From Clostridia bacterium (lineage in GTDB: Bacteria > Bacillota > Clostridia > TANB77 > CAG-508), in assembly GCA_017512025.1 (NCBI GenBank), contig JAFWHH010000009.1:248001-312000 (forward strand): a DNA stretch of 64,000 nt, read 5' to 3'. A program made the translations under genes and the position numbers. Of this stretch, positions 35,195-43,840 are shown piece after piece. The notes beneath the pieces were generated by a model, which had not been told where the DNA came from, made no database searches, and worked only from the letters and a program-made list of their open reading frames with translations. Each line of letters begins with the position of its first letter. Within the stretch, counting starts at the first letter, position 1.

Positions 35195-36043
35195 TTACTC
35201 GCTATAGTACATGTGGAACCAAAAGCCCCCCGATGTACAATCATAGTCATCGGTCACATATGTAGTGCCCGGAACGCAGTAGTCATTCCGCTGGAACTTT
35301 GTCCGGCAATTCATACCACGCTCCTCACAGTACTGTGACCAATACTCGCCACCAGAATTGTAGGCAGCAATCAAGGTCTTGGCAAGCTCTGCCGACTCAT
35401 CGCTGAAAGGATAATAGCCAGAAAAATACTGACCGCTTTGCTCCTTACATCCGTAGATAGAGTCTGCAAAGCCCGGAACAAATACACGATTCAAGAGGCA
35501 TATACCAATATGCTCCTGCACGTACAGAGGACAGTAACCACCTTCGTGTTCAATAACCTCTGCAAGATACATGTACTCATCCGGATTAATTGCCATGCCA
35601 TACTGTCCGACACCACTACAAATATATGAAACCTCAGTCTCAACAACGCTTTCTACCGTGGTATACACCTCAGTAAGAGCCAAAGTTGTTTCTTCGGTGG
35701 TTGTAGTCAGCATAGTACTCATCAAAGACTCTGTAACGAATCCATCAGTAGTGCTTGTTGCCAACGTAGTAGTTGATGTCAATTCTGTCTCAGTCGTTGT
35801 CTCCTCTCTTGTTATGGCGGGTTCTGCAATCTCAGCAAGAACAACCTTCGGCGAACGGGTGTAGTTTACCTCGCTCATCTTGGGTGATTCTGCCTTTCCT
35901 CTGGAAACTGACATGATAGTCATTCCCATGGTGATTGTAAGTGAAGCTGCCATAACACCAAGAACTGCACCTTTCTCTGCCTGTCCGACAATTCTAAGGT
36001 AGTTCTTGTACTTCCTTTTCAGGAAGTAGATCAAATCCTGCAT
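35195..36043 (-). CDS. Membrane-anchored, Thr-rich, SleB-like cell-wall hydrolase
   Basis: 282 aa. Short basic cytoplasmic N-terminus, transmembrane helix (about 25-46), a Thr/Glu-rich linker (about 78-140), and a C-terminal SleB/CwlJ-type hydrolase-2 domain (about 150-282): LAEVIEHEGGYCPLYVQEHIG with the Glu expected in the catalytic helix, then LLNRVFVPGFADSIYG and GQYFSGYY. Nine cysteines in the outer part suggest disulphides. The Thr-rich linker resembles that of the 15454 cassette protein. Foreign composition; own promoter and terminator. Spore-germination or vegetative wall lysis are both possible. Confidence 0.8.
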   Translation of the reverse strand: MQDLIYFLKRKYKNYLRIVGQAEKGAVLGVMAASLTITMGMTIMSVSRGKAESPKMSEVNYTRSPKVVLAEIAEPAITREETTTETELTSTTTLATSTTDGFVTESLMSTMLTTTTEETTLALTEVYTTVESVVETEVSYICSGVGQYGMAINPDEYMYLAEVIEHEGGYCPLYVQEHIGICLLNRVFVPGFADSIYGCKEQSGQYFSGYYPFSDESAELAKTLIAAYNSGGEYWSQYCEERGMNCRTKFQRNDYCVPGTTYVTDDYDCTSGGFWFHMYYSE

Positions 36044-36115
36044 CTTTTTACTCCTTTACTTTTGTTTCATAAAATTTTCTTTGTGCCAAATGTCTCTCTC
36101 TAGAGGCACCATACT

Positions 36116-36144
36116 ATTGTACCATTTTTACTGGTTTATGTCAA
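36116..36144 (-). promoter_or_regulatory. Consensus promoter of the 35195 gene
   Basis: Minus strand: TTGACA, 17-base spacer, TACAAT. The leader has a GTGCC/GGCAC hairpin. It is back to back with the promoter at 36163-36191. Confidence 0.85.
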
Positions 36145-36162
36145 ACTATTGGTGTTTATGTT

Positions 36163-36191
36163 TTTACTTTTTATGTAAATCGTGTTATAAT
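36163..36191 (+). promoter_or_regulatory. Promoter of the 36287 gene
   Basis: TTTACT (36163-36168), 17-base spacer, TATAAT (36186-36191) preceded by GTGT, the same context as in the promoters at 9012-9040 and 39148-39176. Confidence 0.75.
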
Positions 36192-36197
36192 AAATGT

Positions 36198-36286
36198 GTA
36201 CCGCTAATGCGGGAAATTCTACCACCTTGAGTGGTGCCGCTTGAATGTGCGGCAGAACACCGGATGCTTCCGGTGAGGAGGTCTTT
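36198..36286 (+). promoter_or_regulatory. Leader of four consecutive small hairpins
   Basis: CCGC/GCGG, ACCAC/GTGGT, GCCGC/GCGGC and CACCGG/CCGGTG follow each other almost without gaps, and the last ends at the GAGGAGG ribosome site. Four perfect 4-6 bp hairpins in a row within 90 bases are unlikely by chance. Confidence 0.8.
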
Positions 36287-36793
36287 ATGGGTATGACTAA
36301 AGAACGGTTCGAGCAGATTTTGTCTGGTAGCTTTACCGGCACAACATTCCTCGACGGCAGCAACGGCTACCGCGTTCAGCATGGTATTGCCGTCCAGGCC
36401 TTGCAGTATGAACGCGACTATCTCGTTGCATCGAATTGCCCGTTGTCCGCATACACACTGAATACTGTTCATCATGTGCGTGATTCGGAGATTTCGAGAA
36501 TCTGGACCGCTTTCTTGGAGAGAATTCATACAAGTGAACATCACCATGTGTTTCACAAAGCTGATACTCCGAGTTACAACACCAATAATGGCTATATCGC
36601 AGTCTATTGCGACGATGTCATCAGAGTGCTGGTCTACGATCCCGAAATTATCGGCTTGCTTGATGAAAAAGGCTTTGTCTGTAATTCAGCCCTGACTGTA
36701 CCGTTTAGTCAGGAGCGCGAAGCATATTACGACAAGACTTTAGATCAGCACAGTAACAGCTGCGGGCTTTCCAGACCCATGATTGAGGCATAA
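36287..36793 (+). CDS. Unknown 168-aa cassette protein
   Basis: The start is ATG at 36287 (MGMTKERFEQ) five bases after GAGGAGG. Soluble alpha/beta protein without signal or membrane helix, with a His-rich central part (NTVHHVRD, HTSEHHHVFHKAD) and aromatic-rich strands (YIAVYCDDVIRVLVYD). Family unknown. Composition foreign to the neighbours. It shares a bidirectional promoter region with the SleB-like gene. Confidence 0.75.
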   Translation: MGMTKERFEQILSGSFTGTTFLDGSNGYRVQHGIAVQALQYERDYLVASNCPLSAYTLNTVHHVRDSEISRIWTAFLERIHTSEHHHVFHKADTPSYNTNNGYIAVYCDDVIRVLVYDPEIIGLLDEKGFVCNSALTVPFSQEREAYYDKTLDQHSNSCGLSRPMIEA

Positions 36794-36832
36794 TAACTTC
36801 ATAGTCTGCTTGACGGAAGTTTGTCTCAATCC

Positions 36833-36862
36833 CCCGGCTTGAAATACAGCCGGGATTTTTAT
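36833..36862 (+). terminator. Terminator of the 36287 cassette
   Basis: CCCGGCT (36833-36839) pairs with AGCCGGG (36848-36854), then T5. Confidence 0.92.
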
Positions 36863-36880
36863 ATTTATGTTAATTAGTAC

Positions 36881-37157
36881 TTGCATTTCAAGTTTTATTG
36901 TGATAATATATTATACATAATATTTGTTTAAGAGATAAGTAATAACTAGTCTTTATATAGAGAGTCTATGGTTGGTGAAAATAGATTAAAGCTTTTTATG
37001 AAATCTACTCTTTCATACATTTAATGAAAATTAAACCGATTGATGCTAGGTTATAAGCATTACTAAGTTGTACTTTATATAGTTTATCTATTTAAGTATA
37101 AATTAAGGTGGCACCACGACTATTTATCGTCCTTATGTTTAACATAAGGGCGTTTTT
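36881..37157 (+). promoter_or_regulatory. Promoter and T-box riboswitch of serS, Ser specifier
   Basis: TTGCAT-17-TAATAT (36881-36909) starts a leader with Stem I, the antiterminator T-box (AAGGTGGCACCACG) and a terminator (CGTCCTTATG/CATAAGGGCG, then T5, 37128-37157). The specifier is TCT at 37004-37006, just 5' of the closing helix: a Ser codon read by uncharged tRNA-Ser. This fills the gap between the cassette and serS. Confidence 0.93.
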
Positions 37158-37193
37158 GTTTTATATGCCACAAAAATAAAAGGAGGAATTAGT

Positions 37194-38480
37194 ATGATAG
37201 ACATTAAATTTTTAAGAGAAAACCCAGATGTTGTAAAACAAAACATCAAAAACAAATTTCAAGATCAAAAACTAATTTTAGTTGATGAAGTTATCGAACT
37301 TGATAAGAAAAATCGTGAGACTATGCTAAACGGAGATAACTTAAGAGCTAAGAGAAAGTCTTTAAGTAATGAAGTTGGTAACCTAATGAAACAAGGTCAA
37401 AAAGATGAAGCTGAAAAGATAAAAGCTGAAGTTCAAAAAATTAACGAAGAGCTTGTTGAAAATGAAAAATTAGAAGCCGAATATGCTGAAGAAATAAAAG
37501 CTAGAATGATGAAAATACCAAATATAATTGACCCATCAGTTCCAATCGGAAAAGATGATAGTGAAAATGTTGAAGTTCAAAGATTTGGCGAAGCTGCTGT
37601 TCCATCATATGAAATACCTCATCATGCAGATATAATTGAAAGATTCAATGGATTAGATAAAGAATCTGCTGGACGTACAAGTGGTGTTGGATTCTATTAC
37701 TTAGTTGGTGATGTTGCAAGATTACATGAAGCAATGCTTGCATACGCTAGAGACTATATGATAGCTAATGGATTTACATATGCCATTCCCCCATTTATGA
37801 TTCGTAGCAATGTTGTTACTGGAGTTATGAGCTTTGAGGAAATGGATGCTATGATGTATAAAATTGAAAATGAAGATTTATATTTAATTGGAACATCAGA
37901 GCATTCTATGATTGGTAGATATATAGATCAAATGGTTAAGAAAGATGAATTACCAATTACTATGACATCTTATTCTCCATGCTTCAGAAAAGAGATTGGA
38001 TCTCATGGTCTTGAAGAAAGAGGATTATATAGAGTTCACCAATTTGAAAAACAAGAAATGATAGTTATCTGTGAACCAGAAGATTCAATGAACTGGTATG
38101 AAAAAATGTGGAAACTAACAGTTGATTTATTTAGAAGCTGGAATGTTCCAGTAAGACAACTTGATTGTTGCTCTGGAGATATGGCAGACCTAAAAGTTAA
38201 ATCATGTGATGTTGAAGCATGGAGCCCAAGACAACAAAAATTCTTTGAAGTTGGAAGCTGCTCTACTTTAGGAGATGCTCAAGCAAGAAGACTTGGAATT
38301 CGTGTTAAGAGCGAAAAAGGAAACTACTATCCACATACTCTAAACAATACTGTTGTTGCTACACCAAGAGGATTAATAGCTGTTATTGAAAACAACTATA
38401 ACGAAGATGGATCTGTAACAGTACCAGAAGTATTAAGACCATATATGGGTGGACTAGAAAAAATAGTTCCTGTAAAATAG
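37194..38480 (+). CDS. serS: Seryl-tRNA synthetase
   Basis: 428 aa. N-terminal antiparallel coiled-coil arm (about 25-105) for tRNA-Ser, then the class II core with motif 2 (FRKEIGSHG) and motif 3 (TPRGLIAVIENNY). GGAGGAATTAGT precedes the ATG. Regulated by the upstream T-box; engB follows after 20 bases. Confidence 0.97.
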   Translation: MIDIKFLRENPDVVKQNIKNKFQDQKLILVDEVIELDKKNRETMLNGDNLRAKRKSLSNEVGNLMKQGQKDEAEKIKAEVQKINEELVENEKLEAEYAEEIKARMMKIPNIIDPSVPIGKDDSENVEVQRFGEAAVPSYEIPHHADIIERFNGLDKESAGRTSGVGFYYLVGDVARLHEAMLAYARDYMIANGFTYAIPPFMIRSNVVTGVMSFEEMDAMMYKIENEDLYLIGTSEHSMIGRYIDQMVKKDELPITMTSYSPCFRKEIGSHGLEERGLYRVHQFEKQEMIVICEPEDSMNWYEKMWKLTVDLFRSWNVPVRQLDCCSGDMADLKVKSCDVEAWSPRQQKFFEVGSCSTLGDAQARRLGIRVKSEKGNYYPHTLNNTVVATPRGLIAVIENNYNEDGSVTVPEVLRPYMGGLEKIVPVK

Positions 38481-38500
38481 TTATTTGTTAAGGAGGAAAT

Positions 38501-39088
38501 ATGTTAATAAAAAATCCCCAATTTGAAATTTCGGCTGTTAGCCCAAAACAGTATCCAAGCAACGGATTACCTGAAATAGTTCTTGTTGGTAAATCAAATG
38601 TTGGTAAATCTTCATTTATTAACACAATGATTAATAGAAAAAAATTAGCAAGAACAAGTAGTGAACCCGGAAAAACAAGACAAATTAATTTTTATAATAT
38701 GGATGATAAATTCTACTTTGTTGATTTACCAGGATATGGATTCAGCAAGATGTCTAAAGTTGAACAAGCTAAAGTAAATGGTTTTATCGATGAATACTTA
38801 CATATTAGAAAGAATATATCATTAATTATCTTACTTATTGATATTAGACACGAGCCAGGAGCAAACGATAAAATGATGTATGATTACATTATTAGATCTG
38901 GTCTTCCCTTCATCGTTGTTGCTAATAAAGCAGATAAAATAGCCGTTACAAAAGTTGACGCAGCTGTAGATGCTATTCAATCTATATTAAATCCAATAAA
39001 AGACTTCACTTTTATTCCATTCTCTGCAGAAAGAAAGATTTATACAGAGAACACTTGGAAAATACTTGAAGAAAAGCTAGATTTATAA
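38501..39088 (+). CDS. engB: Ribosome-biogenesis GTPase EngB (YsxC)
   Basis: 195-aa GTPase of 50S assembly with G1 GKSNVGKSS, G3 DLPGYGFS and G4 NKADK. The start is ATG at 38501 after AAGGAGG. Second gene of the serS transcript. Confidence 0.96.
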   Translation: MLIKNPQFEISAVSPKQYPSNGLPEIVLVGKSNVGKSSFINTMINRKKLARTSSEPGKTRQINFYNMDDKFYFVDLPGYGFSKMSKVEQAKVNGFIDEYLHIRKNISLIILLIDIRHEPGANDKMMYDYIIRSGLPFIVVANKADKIAVTKVDAAVDAIQSILNPIKDFTFIPFSAERKIYTENTWKILEEKLDL

Positions 39089-39089
39089 T

Positions 39090-39125
39090 AAGAAGCCTAC
39101 AATAATGTAGGCTTCTTTATTTTTT
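39090..39125 (+). terminator. Terminator of serS-engB
   Basis: AGAAGCCTACA pairs with TGTAGGCTTCT (39091-39116), then T-rich sequence. Confidence 0.92.
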
Positions 39126-39147
39126 ATGTGTTAGCTGCTTTACATAA

Positions 39148-39176
39148 TTGAAATATTCTGCATTGTGTGTTATAAT
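39148..39176 (+). promoter_or_regulatory. Near-consensus promoter of the 39264 gene
   Basis: TTGAAA (39148-39153), 17-base spacer, TATAAT (39171-39176), again preceded by GTGT. Confidence 0.85.
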
Positions 39177-39181
39177 GAACT

Positions 39182-39263
39182 AACACCGTTAAATACGGTT
39201 AAGTACAAACCTGTCCACGCCTGATAAAGGCAAGGACCTAACTAAAGAATGGAGGAATTAACC
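39182..39263 (+). promoter_or_regulatory. Hairpin leader of the 39264 gene
   Basis: ACCGT/ACGGT near 39183-39200, then GTCC-GCC/GGC-GGAC near 39213-39236, close to the GGAGG site. Same design as the other cassette leaders. Confidence 0.65.
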
Positions 39264-39836
39264 ATGACAACTCTCGAAAAAGCAATGCAAGCTAACCTCA
39301 CAGCAGGAGGAGCAGAACGGATCACTGTAGATGGCTTTGAATTTAGCCGTCTGCCACTTGATGAACCCGTTATGTGGATTCCCTACAAAGACATTATGCA
39401 GCGTGAACGAGGACTGGAAGACTTGACCGACATTGCCACTGAGGCACGTGCTATGATTGCACTTTCCGGGCATACATGGGCGGAATATCAAAAGCTTCCG
39501 CTTGCCGGTCCCACCTTTGAGTCAAAAACGAGCATCTGGGGGCATTTTGGTGCTTCACTCGAACTTTTTTCTGAAGCATTTCTTAATCAGGGTGATGATT
39601 TCTCGGGTATTTGGTACTACAACTACGATGCAGACTTCGTTGTAATTATGCCTCGTGGTGCTAGCCATCTTATGTTGGCAAAGTACTATGTATCCAAAGA
39701 CGAGTACGATTTTCTCAAATCTTGTGGATTCAAGTTCAAGAATCTGCATAGCAATCACCCCAACCCGCGGTATGCATACTTTCTCAACGTTGAGAAGTAC
39801 GATGCTGACACAAAGACAGGAATTATCACGCTCTAA
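39264..39836 (+). CDS. Unknown 190-aa cassette protein
   Basis: The start is ATG at 39264 (MTTLEKAMQ); the ATG at 39249 overlaps the GGAGG site. Soluble, alpha/beta, Trp/Tyr-rich (GIWYYNYDADFVVIMPRG; RYAYFLNVEKYD). No family recognised, no signal peptide. Foreign codon use with GCC, CTC and CGT common. Framed by its own promoter, hairpin leader and terminator. Confidence 0.75.
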   Translation: MTTLEKAMQANLTAGGAERITVDGFEFSRLPLDEPVMWIPYKDIMQRERGLEDLTDIATEARAMIALSGHTWAEYQKLPLAGPTFESKTSIWGHFGASLELFSEAFLNQGDDFSGIWYYNYDADFVVIMPRGASHLMLAKYYVSKDEYDFLKSCGFKFKNLHSNHPNPRYAYFLNVEKYDADTKTGIITL

Positions 39837-39867
39837 CACGCTCTGAGTTAGCTGATCTCCAGGAAAG

Positions 39868-39904
39868 CCAGGGCCCCACACGTCTATACGTTGTGGGGCC
39901 CTGG
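39868..39904 (+). terminator. Long GC-rich hairpin after the 39264 gene
   Basis: CCAGGGCCCCACA (39868-39880) pairs perfectly with TGTGGGGCCCTGG (39892-39904). No T run follows, so it may stabilise the 3' end rather than terminate by itself. Confidence 0.75.
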
Positions 39905-40003
39905 CAATATTAACAATTATACTTAAACATTTATCTATTTATTGCATAGCATATTTAAAAATGATATAATTATTCATATTTCTATTTTACAAAAGGAGAT
40001 TTT

Positions 40004-40531
40004 ATGAGCTACAATTCAGAAAGTTTTAAAGAATTTTATAGTATTATTTCTGACATGGATTTAAATCCTGCTGTTCAAGAAATGAAAAAATATAGACAGC
40101 ATTGTGATAGTAGTTGTTATGATCACTGCATATCTGTTGCCTATTATTCTTTTTGTATTTGTAAGAAATTGCATTTAGATGCAAAATCAATGGCAAGAGC
40201 TGCTTTTGTTCATGATTTATTTTTGTATGACTGGAGAGTTAGACAACCCGCTAGAAAAGGTCTACACGCTTTCACCCACTCTAGAACCTCTTATGAAAAA
40301 GCCTCTCACCTATTTGATTTAAATAAAAAAGAAAAAGATATTATTCTAAAACATATGTGGCCTGTAACAATCGTGCCACCTAAATATATAGAATCATACA
40401 TTCTAACAATAGTTGATAAATATAGTGCTTTAGAGGAATCTTGTAAGTACCTTTCAAAGAAAATTTATAATAAAAAGATATACAAATTTGCTACGTTTGT
40501 ACTACCTTTACTATTTATACATATTCCTTAA
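40004..40531 (+). CDS. HD-domain phosphohydrolase, 175 aa
   Basis: The HD motif lies in MARAAFVHDLFLYDW, with an upstream YDHCISVAYYSF helix bearing the first His and a downstream KHMWPV helix. This is the pattern of small clostridial HD proteins; substrate unknown. The C-terminus is hydrophobic (FATFVLPLLF). GGAG precedes the ATG. Confidence 0.8.
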   Translation: MSYNSESFKEFYSIISDMDLNPAVQEMKKYRQHCDSSCYDHCISVAYYSFCICKKLHLDAKSMARAAFVHDLFLYDWRVRQPARKGLHAFTHSRTSYEKASHLFDLNKKEKDIILKHMWPVTIVPPKYIESYILTIVDKYSALEESCKYLSKKIYNKKIYKFATFVLPLLFIHIP

Positions 40532-40571
40532 CATCTATATTTTCAATATTATTTTTTTATTATAAAGAGCA

Positions 40572-40602
40572 AAAAAAGAAGCAATAAATTGCTTCTTTTT
40601 TA
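40572..40602 (-). terminator. Terminator of spoVG
   Basis: AGAAGCAAT pairs with ATTGCTTCT around 40577-40596, flanked by A7 and T7; works both ways. Confidence 0.9.
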
Positions 40603-40606
40603 TTTT

Positions 40607-40900
40607 TTATTCTTCTGTTGCAGCTTCTGCTGATTCTGGCTCAGCTTCTACTGCTTCATACTCTTTAAATATAGCATCTTGGATTTTTTGTCTAGTTTCT
40701 TGGTTGATTGGGTGAGCTATATCTTTATGCTCTCCATTAGCCTTTTCTCTACTAGGCATAGCAATAAATAATCCTTTTGGGCTATCAATAATCTTAATTC
40801 CATGAACTACGAATTCATTGTCGAATGTTACTGAAGCTACTGCCTTCATTTTACTTTCTGTGTTTAAAGTCTTGTTTAAACGTACATTTGTTATTTGCAT
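40607..40900 (-). CDS. spoVG: SpoVG regulatory protein
   Basis: 97 aa. [10 protein letters not shown] start, [12 protein letters not shown] and FIAMPSREK are SpoVG motifs; it is a small nucleic-acid-binding regulator of sporulation and division. The ATG at 40900 fits the family start; the longer extension lacks a ribosome site. The Glu/Ala-rich C-terminus is usual. Divergent from murC. Confidence 0.95.
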   Translation of the reverse strand: MQITNVRLNKTLNTESKMKAVASVTFDNEFVVHGIKIIDSPKGLFIAMPSREKANGEHKDIAHPINQETRQKIQDAIFKEYEAVEAEPESAEAATEE

Positions 40901-41116
40901 TTGAGCACCGCCTTCCAAAGTTAAAAATTTTTTGTACATTTATTTTTTCATATGTACAATTATATTATTCTCCATAAAAAAAATTTTTCCTTCTTTTTTT
41001 ACATTTTTTTATTTTTATATTTTCAAATAAAAAATTATATGTTATTTTTTTGCTATAAAGTTATAAAAAAAAGTCTATTTTTGTTATAAAGATTTATATT
41101 TATTAGCTGTTTTATA

Positions 41117-41145
41117 TTGAAAAATCGCAATTAATTATATATAAT
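41117..41145 (+). promoter_or_regulatory. Promoter of murC
   Basis: TTGAAA (41117-41122), 17-base spacer, TATAAT (41140-41145). The rest of the A+T-rich gap back to spoVG (40901-41116) shows nothing else I can support. Confidence 0.8.
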
Positions 41146-41190
41146 AGCTATGTTTAATGAAGAAATCAGTACAAAGGAGCGTGTATCAAA

Positions 41191-42609
41191 TTGGCAAATT
41201 TAAATAATTTAAGACTATTTAGAAATATACACATGAGAGGCATCGGTGGAACAAGTATGAGTGGTATAGCTGAAATGCTTAAACACTGGGGGTTTCATGT
41301 TACTGGTTCAGACGATAACCAATCTGAACTTACAGATAAATTAATAGAAAAAGGTATTCCAGTTACAATCGGATATGATTTTGATAATGTATCAAAGGCA
41401 AGTCTTGTAGTTTATACAGCTGCAATTAAAGAAGATGATCCAGAATTACTTCAAGCAAAATCATTAAACATTCCAATTGTTGAAAGAGCAGATTTTCTAG
41501 GAGAAATAACAAAAGCATTTGAAGATACAATCTGTATCTCTGGTACTCATGGAAAAACAACAACAACATCTATGATTGCTTTATGTTTTATGGAAGCAGG
41601 ACTTGACCCTACTGTTCAAGTTGGAGCTATTATCAAACAAATGCAAGGAAACTCTAGAATTGGAAATAGTGAATACTTTGTATTAGAAGCTTGCGAATAT
41701 GTTGAAAGTTTCTTAAGTTTCTATCCAAAAACAGAAGTAATATTAAATATCGATAATGATCATTTAGATTATTTCGGTACTGTAGAAAATATAATTGCTT
41801 CATTTGAGAAATATGTTAAATTATTACCAGAAGAAGGATTACTTGTTGTTAATAGTGATGATCCAAACTGTGCAACATTACCAAAATGTGCAGATTCAAG
41901 AATCGTTACATTTGGTTTATCAACAAATAATGCAAACTTCGTTGCACGTAATATTTCATTTAACTCAAATGGATTCCCTACATTTGATGTATACTTCAAT
42001 AATAATTTCTACAAGACTGTTTCATTATCTATACCAGGAAAGCACAATGTATACAATGCTTTAGCTTGTATTGCCACATGCCATACATATGGAATAGATA
42101 AACAAGTTATAACAACAGCTCTTAAGAATTTTACAGGAGCGCACAGACGTTATGAATTCGTTGGAACAATTAATAAGAATGTAAGCGTATTTGATGATTA
42201 TGCTCATCACCCAACAGAGATCCAAGCATTAGCAGAAGCTACAAAACAAAAAGCTCATAATAATGCGTGGGTTATATTCCAACCACACACATATAGTAGA
42301 ACAAAGAATTTATTACATGATTTTGCCAAAGCACTATCACCTTTTGATAATATAATTATTACAGATATATATGCAGCTAGAGAACAGAATACATTTGATA
42401 TATCTGCACAAGATTTAGTAATAGAAATTCAAAAAACAGGAAGAAAAGCTATGTATATGTCAGACTTTGATGAAATAGCAAGATATATCAGATCTCATAC
42501 AATAAATAATGACATAGTTCTTACTGTAGGAGCTGGAACAATCACTAACTTAGCTCAAATGTTAGTTGATAAACCAGACCCAATAGCTACTGAATACAAA
42601 TACAACTAA
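41191..42609 (+). CDS. murC: UDP-N-acetylmuramate--L-alanine ligase MurC
   Basis: Adds L-Ala to UDP-MurNAc in peptidoglycan precursor synthesis. 472 aa: GIGGTSMSGIAEML N-domain loop, ATP motif SGTHGKTTTTSMI near residue 115, central EACEY and NIDNDHLDYFG, then the C-domain with FQPHTYSRT. The start is TTG at 41191, 12 bases after AAGGAG. It lies outside a dcw cluster. Confidence 0.97.
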   Translation: MANLNNLRLFRNIHMRGIGGTSMSGIAEMLKHWGFHVTGSDDNQSELTDKLIEKGIPVTIGYDFDNVSKASLVVYTAAIKEDDPELLQAKSLNIPIVERADFLGEITKAFEDTICISGTHGKTTTTSMIALCFMEAGLDPTVQVGAIIKQMQGNSRIGNSEYFVLEACEYVESFLSFYPKTEVILNIDNDHLDYFGTVENIIASFEKYVKLLPEEGLLVVNSDDPNCATLPKCADSRIVTFGLSTNNANFVARNISFNSNGFPTFDVYFNNNFYKTVSLSIPGKHNVYNALACIATCHTYGIDKQVITTALKNFTGAHRRYEFVGTINKNVSVFDDYAHHPTEIQALAEATKQKAHNNAWVIFQPHTYSRTKNLLHDFAKALSPFDNIIITDIYAAREQNTFDISAQDLVIEIQKTGRKAMYMSDFDEIARYIRSHTINNDIVLTVGAGTITNLAQMLVDKPDPIATEYKYN

Positions 42610-42612
42610 ACT

Positions 42613-42641
42613 AAAAAGAAGTCGTAAACGACTTCTTTTTT
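42613..42641. terminator. Terminator of murC
   Basis: AAGAAGTCGT pairs perfectly with ACGACTTCTT over a two-base loop, A-rich before and T6 after. It can serve the convergent transglutaminase gene too. Confidence 0.95.
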
Positions 42642-42685
42642 ATTATATTTTATTACTATATTTTTTACTATCTACTTGTTTTTAA

Positions 42686-43807
42686 CTATTCGCCATTAAC
42701 ATAGTCTTCTTCAGATATAACTGGATATTCGAACTTCATACCATTTTCAACAAGCTTACCATCTTCTTCATGGCTCTTGCTAAATGAATTTGATCCTCTT
42801 AAGAAGTATTTATATTTTAAATCTTTAGAAATACTTCCATTTCCAATAACGATTGGATCATCCCATGTTACATCAATTGCATACCAGTCACCCTTTAAGA
42901 AAACATAGTTCCAAGCATGATCTTCACTGCTTCCATCTGATGTTCCAACTCCAGATACAAATACGCATGGAATATTCATCTTATCCATTAAAGACTTAAA
43001 TAATCTAGCATATCCTTCACATACAACTTTTCTATCATGAAGAGCTCCATATAAATTAGCATTATTACCAGACTCGTTTAAATTATATGAAACATTCTCA
43101 ACTATCCAATTGTGTGCATGCATTATTTTATAGTAATCATTCTTGTCCGTAATACTAGCTAATATCTCTTCTTCTTTTTCTTTAACGAATTGTTCAGCAG
43201 CTTCTACTTGAGCCTTTGAATTAAATCCATCTATAAAGTAATTAAGATTATTTCCCTTGCTAATAAAGAATTCATATTTAACTTGACTTCCCCTTTTTAT
43301 TGTTTTAGTAACTAAACACATTTTAGTTCCATCAAGATAAAACACATCAACATTATCATTTCTAAATGCATCCCATGCATTTTGGAATGTTGTCATTAAT
43401 GCAGTATTCATATCTTCAGAATCAGCTAAAGATGACAATCTAGAAGATATTTTAATATTATCTTCCCCATCTTTAATTCTATCAAGATTGTTTAAAATCT
43501 CTGCATATATTATTTTTGCATTATCATCCAATTGATTATAATAATATCTGTTTTGAGAATCTTCAACTTCATATTTTGATTCATCAAATTCATCAGGCTC
43601 GTAGTTTTCAACTAAAGCAGCAAAACTATCACTAGCCTTATTTGTTATTCTATCAATTGTAGTATTAATTTTTTGTTTCGCTATGATAACATATTTATTA
43701 TTTTTTAAGAAATCAACTTTATAGCATGCAACAACAAATAAAACAACTGCTATCAATATAATTAATCGAATTATCTTTCCTAAAATAGGTTTCTTCTTAT
43801 ATACCAT
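42686..43807 (-). CDS. Transglutaminase-like protein with N-terminal anchor
   Basis: 373 aa. N-terminal transmembrane helix (about 10-28) and an extracytoplasmic transglutaminase-like domain with catalytic Cys in RKVVCEGYARLF, His in EDHAWNYV and Asp in YAIDVTWDDP, in normal order and spacing. Likely a wall-associated protease or cross-linker. It follows ftsZ by 33 bases on the same strand, so it may be co-transcribed with it. Confidence 0.82.
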   Translation of the reverse strand: MVYKKKPILGKIIRLIILIAVVLFVVACYKVDFLKNNKYVIIAKQKINTTIDRITNKASDSFAALVENYEPDEFDESKYEVEDSQNRYYYNQLDDNAKIIYAEILNNLDRIKDGEDNIKISSRLSSLADSEDMNTALMTTFQNAWDAFRNDNVDVFYLDGTKMCLVTKTIKRGSQVKYEFFISKGNNLNYFIDGFNSKAQVEAAEQFVKEKEEEILASITDKNDYYKIMHAHNWIVENVSYNLNESGNNANLYGALHDRKVVCEGYARLFKSLMDKMNIPCVFVSGVGTSDGSSEDHAWNYVFLKGDWYAIDVTWDDPIVIGNGSISKDLKYKYFLRGSNSFSKSHEEDGKLVENGMKFEYPVISEEDYVNGE

Positions 43808-43840
43808 AACTATTCCTTTTAACTCTCTTTATTTTTATCT

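Noticed and set aside
36245..36286. Upstream extension of the 36287 gene
   Set aside because: It overlaps the hairpin leader and the ribosome site; the ATG at 36287 is correctly spaced.
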